From UBA3792 sp946185305 (GTDB lineage Bacteria; Bacillota; Clostridia; Christensenellales; CAG-138), in contig CAMHJE010000037.1 of assembly GCA_946185305.1 (NCBI GenBank), positions 1 to 18,360 of the forward strand: a DNA stretch of 18,360 bases, written 5' to 3'. A model generated the notes under the pieces. That model searched no databases. It was given only the letters and a program-made list of their open reading frames with translations, and was not told where the DNA came from. This document shows positions 6,433-13,599 of the stretch, in pieces; position 1 is the stretch's first letter; each line of letters starts with the position of its first letter. Made by a program: the position numbers and the translations under genes.

Positions 6433-8321
6433 TGGAAGATAAGAACATTCATTTCCAAGCCGACGATTTTAACCTGATCCAGACCGACATCCGCATCATG
6501 GATAAAAAGCTGGATACCAAGCCCACGACGTTCTTCAAGGATGCGTTCCGCCGCTTCTGCAAGAATAAGTCGTCCGTGGCCGGCGCGTTCATTCTGGCCG
6601 TTTTGATCCTGCTCGCGATCTTCGTGCCGATGCTCTCGCCGCACAATATCGAGAACGTCCGTACGACCGAAAAGTTCCTCGCGCCAAAGCTCTTCCCGGC
6701 CGGCATCGGCTTTTGGGACGGCACGCGGGAAAAGAAGCATGTCGTGTACGACGCGGTGAACGAAGTCCCCGCGCTGTCCGACAAGTATTCCGTTGCGTCC
6801 ATCAAGCAGTCCCTGATCTCGCTGATCATCGATCCGGACGTGACGCTGATCGACGTGGCAAGCCCCTACGGCACCGGCGGCGTGATCGTCGTTGCAACCG
6901 ATGCGGCTGTGGCGAACAAGGACGTTTACATGACCTCCAAGCCGCTGTCGTTCACCGACAAGGGCGCATACCATCTGGATGTCGTGCTGGACGATGAGGA
7001 AAACGTCAACGATTCCAAGCTCGGCGAATACTGCGTCTATCTCAAGACCGGCGAGCTGCCCAGCGACCGGATCATGGTGCGCGATTTCTCGACGGACTAC
7101 AGCCCGATTTCGTTTGACATCAGCCAGGCGATGAAGGATGCGGGCATCAGCTCGACGAGCGCGCAGATCGTGTTCGAGGTGCGTTCCAGCGCCGATGCGC
7201 TGCGCTATATCCTGGTCGAAAGCGTCAAGCTGACCGGCGGCGAGCGCGCGAAGAACCTCGAGGAGCTCGAAGAAGTCTCGTTCGATAACGCGACCGTGCT
7301 GATCAACAACGCGGATAAGAACAGCCTGTCCTACTGGGCCTGCTCCGGCCGCAAGGGCATCCACAATTCTGAGCTGTTCTATTGCGATTACGTGATCGAC
7401 ACGTACATGCTCGTCTACGGCGATGCGGACCCGGTCACCTATTCCGCGACCGAGTTCTACGATTGGGTGGATAAGGGCTGGTGCTCTTACGATTACAAGA
7501 TCGGCCCCGAATCGTTCGTGCGTCTGACCGATGACTGCCCGATCGACTTTGTGGACAGCCAGACCGTGCTGAATGTCACCAAGAAGCTGTCGAGCGTCAC
7601 CGCCCGCGGCTGGAACTACCGCAAGATGGGCTACAAGGAAATGCCGAAGTTCATCCTCGGCACCGACGCGTCCGGCTTCGACCTTTGGAAGCGCGCGTTT
7701 GCGGGCCTCAGAACCTCGCTGATCCTCGGCGTCTGCACCGCGGCGTTCTGCTTCGTGTTCGGTCTGATCTGGGGTTCAATCTCCGGCTACTTCGGCGGCA
7801 ACGTGGACCTGTTCATGGAACGCTTCTGCGAAATCCTGTCCGGCGTGCCGTGGATCGTCATTATGACGCTGTGCATCCTGCACCTCGGCAACAACTTCCT
7901 CACGTTCTTCCTCGCCCTGTGTATGACCGGGTGGATGGGCACCGCGGCCAGAACGCGTACCCAGTTCTACCGCTTCAAGGGCCGTGAATACGTGCTTGCA
8001 TCGCGCACGCTCGGTTCGTCGGATATCCGCCTGATCTTCAAGCACATCCTGCCGAACTCGATGGGCACGATCATTACCTCGAGCGTTCTGATGATCCCGA
8101 GCGTTATCTTCTCCGAAGCGACGCTGGCGTATCTGAACCTCGGTCTGCAGGGTCTGCAGTCGTTCGGCGTTATGATGTCCACGAACCAGCAGTACCTCGG
8201 CATCTATCCGAACCTCGTTATCTTCCCCGCGGTGATTATCGCGCTGATGATGATTTCGTTCAACCTGTTCGGCAACGGCTTAAGAGACGCGTTCAACCCG
8301 TCGTTGAAAGGAAGTGAATAA
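6432..8321 (+). CDS. oppC: OppC-type permease with large extracytoplasmic insertion domain
   Basis: A 629-residue permease, about twice the usual OppC length of around 300, pairing with OppB. After a cytoplasmic N-terminus of about 48 residues, membrane segment 1 spans about 50-68. A polar stretch of about 335 residues (70-405) follows before the conserved OppC motif GTDASGFDLWKR (410-421). Membrane segments then resume near 428-450, 472-500, 548-566 and 595-613, with the EAA loop at about 519-545. By known OppC topology the inserted part must lie outside the membrane. It is rich in Asp, Ser, Val and Tyr with strand-like patterns, suggesting a beta-sandwich or ligand-contacting domain, which is inference. 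It overlaps the oppB stop by 1 nt and is followed directly by oppD. The permease core is intact, so this is an elaboration rather than a fusion error. Confidence 0.93.
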   Translation: MEDKNIHFQADDFNLIQTDIRIMDKKLDTKPTTFFKDAFRRFCKNKSSVAGAFILAVLILLAIFVPMLSPHNIENVRTTEKFLAPKLFPAGIGFWDGTREKKHVVYDAVNEVPALSDKYSVASIKQSLISLIIDPDVTLIDVASPYGTGGVIVVATDAAVANKDVYMTSKPLSFTDKGAYHLDVVLDDEENVNDSKLGEYCVYLKTGELPSDRIMVRDFSTDYSPISFDISQAMKDAGISSTSAQIVFEVRSSADALRYILVESVKLTGGERAKNLEELEEVSFDNATVLINNADKNSLSYWACSGRKGIHNSELFYCDYVIDTYMLVYGDADPVTYSATEFYDWVDKGWCSYDYKIGPESFVRLTDDCPIDFVDSQTVLNVTKKLSSVTARGWNYRKMGYKEMPKFILGTDASGFDLWKRAFAGLRTSLILGVCTAAFCFVFGLIWGSISGYFGGNVDLFMERFCEILSGVPWIVIMTLCILHLGNNFLTFFLALCMTGWMGTAARTRTQFYRFKGREYVLASRTLGSSDIRLIFKHILPNSMGTIITSSVLMIPSVIFSEATLAYLNLGLQGLQSFGVMMSTNQQYLGIYPNLVIFPAVIIALMMISFNLFGNGLRDAFNPSLKGSE

Positions 8322-8322
8322 G

Positions 8323-9810
8323 ATGGCAGAGAACAGAGAAAAAGTGTTGTCCGTCAATAATCTTGTCATCAATTTCAAAACGGATAACGGTATTTTGAAG
8401 GCCGTCCGCGACGTTTCGTTCGACTTGTATCAGGGCGAAACGCTGTGCATCGTCGGTGAATCCGGCTCCGGCAAGTCCGTTACGTCCAAGACGATCATGG
8501 GCATTCTGGCCAACAACGCGATCATCGCCGGCGGCAATATCATTTATCGCGGCGAGAATCTGCTGGAGATCTCCGAAGAAGAGTTCTACAAGATTCGCGG
8601 GCATAAGATCGGCATGATCTTCCAGGATCCGCTGTCGAGTCTGAACCCGATCGTGAAGATCGGCAAGCAGATCACCGAAGCGATGCTGATCAACTCGGAT
8701 AAGCTCAAGACGATGTACAACGATCTGATCAGCGACGATCTGATCCGGTACAAGAACACGCTTGCCAAGATGAACATTGCGATCACCAACGAGAAGAAAA
8801 AGCTCGAAGCGTTCATCGCGGAGACAAACGCCAAGGAAGGTCGCACCGCGGACGAGAAGGCCGCCGACAAGGCCGCTATTGCGCAGCGCAAGGCGGAGTT
8901 CAAGACGTTTGAAAAGGAAACGAAGGAAAAATACCTGAAGCAGGCGAAGGAATACAAGGCTGTCCTGAAGGAAACCGAAAAGGAAGCCAAGAAAAAGGTC
9001 GCCGCGTATAAGGCGGAAGTCACTGCCGAATACAAGCAGAAGGAAGCCGAGCTTAAGCAGAAGCTGGCCGCCGCGTCCACCAAGGAGGACAAGGAAGCCG
9101 TCAAGAAGGAGCTGGAGCAGGAAAAGGAAGCCTTCACCAACAAGCTGTCGATCACCAAGGCCGAGGCCAAGCGCCGCGCGCTGTCGATCATGAAAGAGGT
9201 CGGCATTCCGGAGCCGGAGCGCCGCTACAACCAGTATCCGTTCGAGTTTTCCGGCGGTATGCGGCAGCGTATCGTTATTGCAATCGCCTTGACCGCGTCG
9301 CCTGAAATTCTGATCTGCGACGAGCCGACGACCGCGTTGGACGTGACGATTCAGGCACAGATCCTCGAATTGATCAACCGCATCAAGGCCGAGCGCAATC
9401 TCAGCTGTATCTTCATCACGCACGACCTCGGCGTCGTTGCCAACATGGCGGACCGCGTGGCGGTCATGTATGCGGGCAAGATCGTCGAATACGGCACCGT
9501 CGATGAGATCTTCTATGAGCCGAAGCATCCTTATACGTGGGCGCTGTTGTCGTCCATCCCGGATGTGGACAGCAAAGAAAAGCTCGAAGCGATTCCGGGC
9601 ACGCCGCCGAACATGATCTACCCGCCAAAGGGCGACGCGTTCGCGCTGCGTTCCAAGTACGCGATGAACATCGACTTCCGCGAGGAGCCGCCGTACTTCA
9701 AGCTGTCCGACACGCACTATGCCGCGACGTGGCTGCTTGATCCGCGCGCACCGAAGGTGGAGATGCCGAAGATCGTCAGCGAGCGCATCAAAAATTCGTT
9801 GGAGGGGTAA
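8323..9810 (+). CDS. oppD: OppD-type ATPase with long coiled-coil-like insertion
   Basis: A 495-residue ATPase; normal OppD proteins have about 330-350 residues. Walker A GESGSGKS is at 45-52, the Q-loop glutamine at 101 (FQDPLSSLNP), signature SGGMRQR at 310-316, Walker B ILICDEPT with Glu334, H-loop His367, and the Opp C-terminal extension with HPYTWALLSSIP at 402-413. Between helix ITEAML (117-122) and the signature are about 193 residues instead of the 43 seen in the paralogue at position 1. The extra residues (about 125-277) are almost all Lys, Glu and Ala with heptad-like spacing, predicted as a helical hairpin. The ATG at 8323 was preferred over GTG 8314, which has no room for a ribosome binding site; AAAGGA lies 10 nt before 8323. 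All catalytic motifs are intact, so it should hydrolyse ATP. Confidence 0.94.
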   Translation: MAENREKVLSVNNLVINFKTDNGILKAVRDVSFDLYQGETLCIVGESGSGKSVTSKTIMGILANNAIIAGGNIIYRGENLLEISEEEFYKIRGHKIGMIFQDPLSSLNPIVKIGKQITEAMLINSDKLKTMYNDLISDDLIRYKNTLAKMNIAITNEKKKLEAFIAETNAKEGRTADEKAADKAAIAQRKAEFKTFEKETKEKYLKQAKEYKAVLKETEKEAKKKVAAYKAEVTAEYKQKEAELKQKLAAASTKEDKEAVKKELEQEKEAFTNKLSITKAEAKRRALSIMKEVGIPEPERRYNQYPFEFSGGMRQRIVIAIALTASPEILICDEPTTALDVTIQAQILELINRIKAERNLSCIFITHDLGVVANMADRVAVMYAGKIVEYGTVDEIFYEPKHPYTWALLSSIPDVDSKEKLEAIPGTPPNMIYPPKGDAFALRSKYAMNIDFREEPPYFKLSDTHYAATWLLDPRAPKVEMPKIVSERIKNSLEG

Positions 9811-9814
9811 GCAA

Positions 9815-11173
9815 ATGAGCAAGAAAACCAACCTGTTCGACGTACCCGCAGAAGAAAACCTCGAAGCGATGGCGATGCACGAAGCTCAGATGGGCGATTT
9901 TCTGGAAGACGACCATGAGGATATGCGCGACTTGACGGAGACCCCGGAGGAGATCAGCGCGTTTAACCATCAGTATCGCGTGAACCCGCATGTCAAGCAG
10001 AAGCCGGAGCTGCGCAAGCAGAACATTCTGCTGTCCGTCCGGCATCTGAAGCAGTTTTTCTTCTTCGGTAAGGGCGCAAACAAGCAGAAGCTGAAGGCCG
10101 TTTCCAACGTCTCTTTCGATCTGAAGGAAGGCGAGTGCCTCGGTATCGTCGGCGAATCCGGCTGTGGCAAGACCACGACCGGCCGCTGCATCATCAAGCT
10201 GTATGACATTACGTCCGGCTCGATCTACTATCGCGGCGTCCGCATTTCGGGCGGCACGCGGTGGAATAAAAAGGAGATCAAATGGTCGCGCGTCCGTGCC
10301 GAGCAGCGTATCAAGGAGCTGCGCGAGCAGGCCAAGGCCGACGCCGCCGCGAATCCGGATCGCGCCAAGGAGATCAACGACGCCGCCGAGATCTCGGTGC
10401 GCGAGCTGCAGGAAAAGGTCAAGCAGGTGCATGACGAGCAGACCGAAAAGATCAAGCAGATCAAGTTCGATAACGCCAACGTCAGCCGCAAGCTGCTGAA
10501 CGAGATTCAGATGATCTTCCAGGACCCGATCGACTCCCTCGACCCGCGCATGACGGTAGAGGATATCATCCAGGAGGGTCTGCATATTCAGGGCTTCCGC
10601 AATAAGACGGAGAACCACAAAAAGGTCGTTGAAATGCTGGAGACGGTTGGCCTTGTGGAGGAGCATGCGTCGCGCTATCCGCACGAGTTTTCCGGCGGTC
10701 AGCGGCAGCGTATCGGCATCGCCCGCGCGCTGATCATGAATCCGAAGCTGCTGATCTGCGACGAACCGATTTCCGCGCTCGACGTTTCGATCCGCGCCCA
10801 GATCATCAACCTGCTGAACGATCTGAAAAAGAATCTGAACCTGTCGATCATCTTCATCGCGCACGACCTGTCCGTCGTCAAATACTTCTGCGATTCCATC
10901 GTGGTCATGTATTTCGGCAAGGTCGTCGAGAAGGCGCCGAGCGACGAGCTGTTCAAGAACCCGATGCATCCGTATACGCGTTCGCTGCTGTCCGCAATTC
11001 CGAAGCCGAATCCGCGTTCGGAGCGCGAGCGTAAGCGTATCACCTACAACCCCGCCGAGGCGCATGACTATGAGCACGGCGACCTGCCGACGATGCGCGA
11101 GCTCAAGAAGGATCACTTCGTCTACTGCAACGAGGCGGAGTATCAGGCATACTTGAAGGAACTGAGGGACTGA
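9815..11173 (+). CDS. oppF: OppF-type ATPase with N-terminal extension and helical insertion
   Basis: A 452-residue ATPase, against 323 for the OppF paralogue at 758. An acidic N-terminal extension of about 70 residues precedes the nucleotide-binding domain. Walker A GESGCGKTT is at 113-121, the Q-loop glutamine at 236 (FQDPIDSLDP), signature SGGQRQR at 293-299, Walker B LLICDEP with Glu317, and H-loop His350. About 90 residues separate the ISG turn (144-146) from the Q-loop, compared with 20 in the paralogue; the extra segment at about 150-222 is charged and helical (Arg, Lys, Glu, Ala, Gln). The ATG at 9815 has GGAGGGG 7 nt upstream and lies 4 nt after the oppD stop; a longer frame from 9719 reads through oppD and is not used. 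It is the partner of the preceding OppD in the same transporter. Confidence 0.94.
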   Translation: MSKKTNLFDVPAEENLEAMAMHEAQMGDFLEDDHEDMRDLTETPEEISAFNHQYRVNPHVKQKPELRKQNILLSVRHLKQFFFFGKGANKQKLKAVSNVSFDLKEGECLGIVGESGCGKTTTGRCIIKLYDITSGSIYYRGVRISGGTRWNKKEIKWSRVRAEQRIKELREQAKADAAANPDRAKEINDAAEISVRELQEKVKQVHDEQTEKIKQIKFDNANVSRKLLNEIQMIFQDPIDSLDPRMTVEDIIQEGLHIQGFRNKTENHKKVVEMLETVGLVEEHASRYPHEFSGGQRQRIGIARALIMNPKLLICDEPISALDVSIRAQIINLLNDLKKNLNLSIIFIAHDLSVVKYFCDSIVVMYFGKVVEKAPSDELFKNPMHPYTRSLLSAIPKPNPRSERERKRITYNPAEAHDYEHGDLPTMRELKKDHFVYCNEAEYQAYLKELRD

Positions 11174-11174
11174 C

Positions 11175-11549
11175 GTGAACCTGCTCGGACGAATTGTTCG
11201 CCACCATCCGAAACACTACATCATCGCGGCCGCGATTGCCGCCGTTGCGACGCTGCTGGTGCTCCTGCGGGACAGCTTTACGCTCCGCGTCGCTTACGCC
11301 AACGCGTTTACGGTGGGCGGCGCGGTCACGGTGCTGATCGGGCTGCTCCTGTGGACGGCCTATCTCGGCGCGTTCGATACGTTCGGCTACTCGTTCTCCA
11401 CGTTCGGCAATCGCCGGTATAAGAACCTGTACGATTACAGCGAGGCCAAGCAGGCTAAGCGCAGCCGCGGCGGGTGGACCTTCTGCCCCTACTGGCTGGT
11501 CGGCGCTCTGTTTCTGCTGATCGGCGTACTGCTCTGGATCGGCGTGTAA
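11175..11549 (+). CDS. Small DUF3899-like membrane protein at end of opp operon
   Basis: A 124-residue membrane protein starting with GTG one base after the oppF stop, with GAGGG 6 nt before the start. That close spacing makes it the last cistron of the opp operon. Three probable membrane segments lie near 16-31, 44-63 and 105-123. A polar part contains the motif GAFDTFGYSF and a charged helix. The pattern resembles DUF3899 and aligns by eye with the minus-strand gene at 1726-2091: G.FD after the second segment, a Tyr/Glu/Lys/Arg helix, then a YWLVG or YPLFLG final segment. Function is unknown; an accessory role to the transporter is suggested by position only. Confidence 0.8.
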   Translation: MNLLGRIVRHHPKHYIIAAAIAAVATLLVLLRDSFTLRVAYANAFTVGGAVTVLIGLLLWTAYLGAFDTFGYSFSTFGNRRYKNLYDYSEAKQAKRSRGGWTFCPYWLVGALFLLIGVLLWIGV

Positions 11550-11571
11550 ACTCTCAGGATATCGTAAAATG

Positions 11572-11606
11572 AAAAGCACAGTCGCTTGTAAAACGGCTGT
11601 GCTTTT
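11572..11606. terminator. Bidirectional Rho-independent terminator
   Basis: AAAAGCACAGTCG (11572-11584) and CGGCTGTGCTTTT (11594-11606) pair over 13 positions with one G-U, around a 9-nt loop. The A/T ends provide a T-run in either direction. It lies 22 nt after the opp operon and 24 nt after the convergent peptidase gene, serving both. Confidence 0.85.
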
Positions 11607-11630
11607 GCGTTCTATGCAGTTTGGCTTTGC

Positions 11631-12230
11631 TCACAGCAATGCGCCGATGGCCGCCTCCAACCCCTTCACGATGTCCGGCAGCGCCATCGACAGGAGCGGC
11701 GGGTCGAAGGCCTCGGCCTGCTCCGGGGTGCAGGGGACGTGGATAAAGCCGGCGGGGACGGCAGGGGATCGCGCGGCAAGGTAATCCATCACGCCGTAGA
11801 ACAGATCGTTGCAGACGAACGTGCCGGCGGTGTTCGAGACGACGGCGGGAAGGCCGGCGGCTTCGATGGCCTGTACCATCGCCCGGAGCGGGAGCGTGGA
11901 AAAATAGGCGACGGGGCCGGACGGGCGGATCGGCGCGTCCTGCGGCTGCTGTCCTGCGTTATCGGGGATGCGGGCGTCCATGACGTTGATCGCCACGCGC
12001 TCCGGCGTGATCGCGCTTCGTCTGCTTGCCTGCCCGACAAGCAGGATTGCATCGGGCTGTTCGGCCGCGATGGCCCGGGTCACGGTGTCGATGCACGCGC
12101 CGAACACGGTGGGGACGGTCAGCTTGCAAAGTGTAACACCGTCCGGCGCTTGGACGCGGGACACGGCTTCGAGCGCAGCGTTGACGGTTTCGCCGCCGAA
12201 CGGCTCAAACGCGGTCAGGAGTATTTTCAT
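11631..12230 (-). CDS. pcp: Pyroglutamyl-peptidase I
   Basis: A 199-residue cytoplasmic cysteine peptidase that removes N-terminal pyroglutamate from peptides. Family landmarks are the N-terminal LLTAFEPFGG, the conserved ERVAIN motif with catalytic Glu77, SNTAGTFVCN with nucleophile Cys140, and GFIHVP with His164, so the catalytic triad is complete. Length is slightly below the usual 205-215. The start at 12230 has AAGGGG 5 nt upstream and overlaps the preceding gene's stop as ATGA, indicating translational coupling. A longer frame to 12377 overlaps the reductase coding region and has no support. It would process pyroglutamyl peptides brought in by the neighbouring Opp importers, which is inference from context. 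Confidence 0.95.
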   Translation of the reverse strand: MKILLTAFEPFGGETVNAALEAVSRVQAPDGVTLCKLTVPTVFGACIDTVTRAIAAEQPDAILLVGQASRRSAITPERVAINVMDARIPDNAGQQPQDAPIRPSGPVAYFSTLPLRAMVQAIEAAGLPAVVSNTAGTFVCNDLFYGVMDYLAARSPAVPAGFIHVPCTPEQAEAFDPPLLSMALPDIVKGLEAAIGALL

Positions 12231-13411
12231 AGCAGCCCCTTGCGCCGCTTTTCGGCTTCTTCGCGCTCGCGGCAGATATCCGCCCACTTCGGACGCGTCT
12301 CCAGCAGCTTGGCAAAGTCCGCAAGCACGTCCGGGATCGGGATGCTCTGCGGGCAGACCGCCGCGCATGCGCCGCATTGCAGACAGGCCGAGGGGCGTTT
12401 GTTCTCGTCAAGCGCATCCATCTGCATCGGCACCGTAAAGCCGGCGGAGAATTTGCAGTCGTTGTACGCCGCAATCAGCATCGGGATATCCAGTCCCATC
12501 GGGCAGCCGTCGGTGCAGTAGCGGCACGCCGTACACGGCACCGCGTCCTTTTTGCGTTCGGCAAGGTCCAGGAGCAGCGCGGTCTGCGCGTCGGTCAGCG
12601 GGGCGCTATGGGAGAACGTTTCGATGTTCTGCCGCATCTGTTCGATATTCGACATGCCGGACAGGATCACGCGCACGTTCGGCAGCGCCCGGAGGAAATT
12701 GAACCCCCACGCCGCGGGCGTGCCGCTCGGGCGCTCAGCGGCCAGCAGCGTGGCTTCGTCTGCGGGCAGGTTTGCGAGCTTGCCTCCGCGCAGCGGCTCC
12801 ATCACGATGATTGGCAGATTACGCGCGGTCAGCAGCTCATATTTCTGCTTGCCGTTTTGCAGCGTCCAGTCGAGCCAGTTCAGCTGAATCTGGCAAAAAT
12901 CGAGCACATCGCCGTACCGATCCAAAAACGCCGCAAGCGTTTCGGGACGCGCATGCGAGGAAAAACCGAGATGCCGGATCCGCCCAGCCCGCTTTTGCGA
13001 AACGAACCAGTCGATGATGCCCCACTTGGGATCGGTGTAGGCGGGGAGGCTGCTTTCGCAGACGTTGTGCAAAAGGTAGAAATCAAAGTAATCCACGCCG
13101 CACTTAGAAAGCTGTTCCTCGAATACGCCCTTGGGGTCATAGCTGGACGCGATCTGGTGGCCGGGGTACTTGGTGGCAAGATAGAACGATTCGCGCGGGT
13201 AGCGGGCCAGCGCTTTGCCGAGAACCACCTCGGAAAGCCCGCCGTGGTAGGGGAACGCGGTGTCGAAATAGTTCACGCCGCCCTGCATGGCAAGATCGAC
13301 CATGTCAAACACCTGCTGCTCATCAATCGCGCCGTCGGGCAGCGTCGGGAGCCGCATCGCCCCGAAGCCGAGCCGGGACACGCGCTGTTCGCAAAGCTCG
13401 GAAGTCTGCAT
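12227..13411 (-). CDS. Aldo/keto reductase with C-terminal double [4Fe-4S] ferredoxin domain
   Basis: A 394-residue protein with two parts. Residues 1 to about 285 are an aldo/keto reductase TIM barrel with catalytic tetrad Asp50, Tyr55, Lys81 and His115 and the typical FDTA and LGFSSH motifs. Residues about 290-360 hold two Cys-x2-Cys-x2-Cys-x3-Cys-Pro motifs (Cys293/296/299/303 and Cys343/346/349/353), which should bind two [4Fe-4S] clusters. This fusion is common in anaerobic Firmicutes; the substrate and electron partner are not known. The start has AAAGGAGG 8 nt upstream. The gene is first in a two-gene operon with the pyroglutamyl peptidase and diverges from the DUF1887 gene. Confidence 0.95.
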   Translation of the reverse strand: MQTSELCEQRVSRLGFGAMRLPTLPDGAIDEQQVFDMVDLAMQGGVNYFDTAFPYHGGLSEVVLGKALARYPRESFYLATKYPGHQIASSYDPKGVFEEQLSKCGVDYFDFYLLHNVCESSLPAYTDPKWGIIDWFVSQKRAGRIRHLGFSSHARPETLAAFLDRYGDVLDFCQIQLNWLDWTLQNGKQKYELLTARNLPIIVMEPLRGGKLANLPADEATLLAAERPSGTPAAWGFNFLRALPNVRVILSGMSNIEQMRQNIETFSHSAPLTDAQTALLLDLAERKKDAVPCTACRYCTDGCPMGLDIPMLIAAYNDCKFSAGFTVPMQMDALDENKRPSACLQCGACAAVCPQSIPIPDVLADFAKLLETRPKWADICREREEAEKRRKGLL

Positions 13412-13440
13412 CCTAAGATCCTCCTTTGTTGGTTATCTTT

Positions 13441-13446
13441 ATTATA
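13441..13446 (-). promoter_or_regulatory. Candidate -10 element for the reductase-peptidase operon
   Basis: A perfect TATAAT reads on the minus strand at 13446-13441, which would place the start of transcription about 23 nt before the ATG at 13411. No good -35 hexamer is found 16-18 nt upstream of it, so another activator or a weak -35 may be used. Confidence 0.45.
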
Positions 13447-13508
13447 TACGGTCAAACGGACAAAGAAAAGAGCATTTTTCAAAAACGGTGTACGGCGGTT
13501 TGCGTTTG

Positions 13509-13517
13509 TGGTATACT
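13509..13517 (+). promoter_or_regulatory. Extended -10 promoter for the DUF1887 gene
   Basis: TGGTATACT fits the extended -10 form TGnTATAAT with one mismatch and lies about 83 nt before the ATG at 13600. The -35 region has no clear match. The leader contains a 6-bp hairpin, CGTCCG-TGC-CGGACG at 13554-13568. Confidence 0.5.
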
Positions 13518-13599
13518 GTGCATAAAGAAACGCTTTTGACGGCTTACCCCCGGCGTCCGTGCCGGACGGGACGATCCCATGAAACAGGAGGAACGGCGC

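Noticed and set aside
8695..9153. OppD insertion as a separate gene or a frameshifted fusion
   Set aside because: The frame is continuous, composition is coding-like and ABC motifs flank it in the right order, so it is an in-frame insertion.
8293..9831. Minus-strand open frame of 512 codons opposite OppD
   Set aside because: It is the mirror of a Lys/Glu-rich coding region, giving Leu/Phe/Gly-rich low-complexity translation; the plus strand has all ABC ATPase motifs.
9788..11116. Minus-strand open frame of 442 codons opposite OppF
   Set aside because: It is a shadow of a gene with all ABC ATPase motifs, and the translation shows no recognisable domain.
12377..13525. Plus-strand open frame of 382 codons opposite the aldo/keto reductase
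   Set aside because: The minus strand carries the catalytic tetrad and two ferredoxin motifs; the plus-strand translation is His/Arg/Gln-rich shadow.
13579..13599. Upstream ATG for the DUF1887 gene
   Set aside because: The AGGAGG that serves the ATG at 13600 lies after this codon, and no ribosome binding site precedes 13579.
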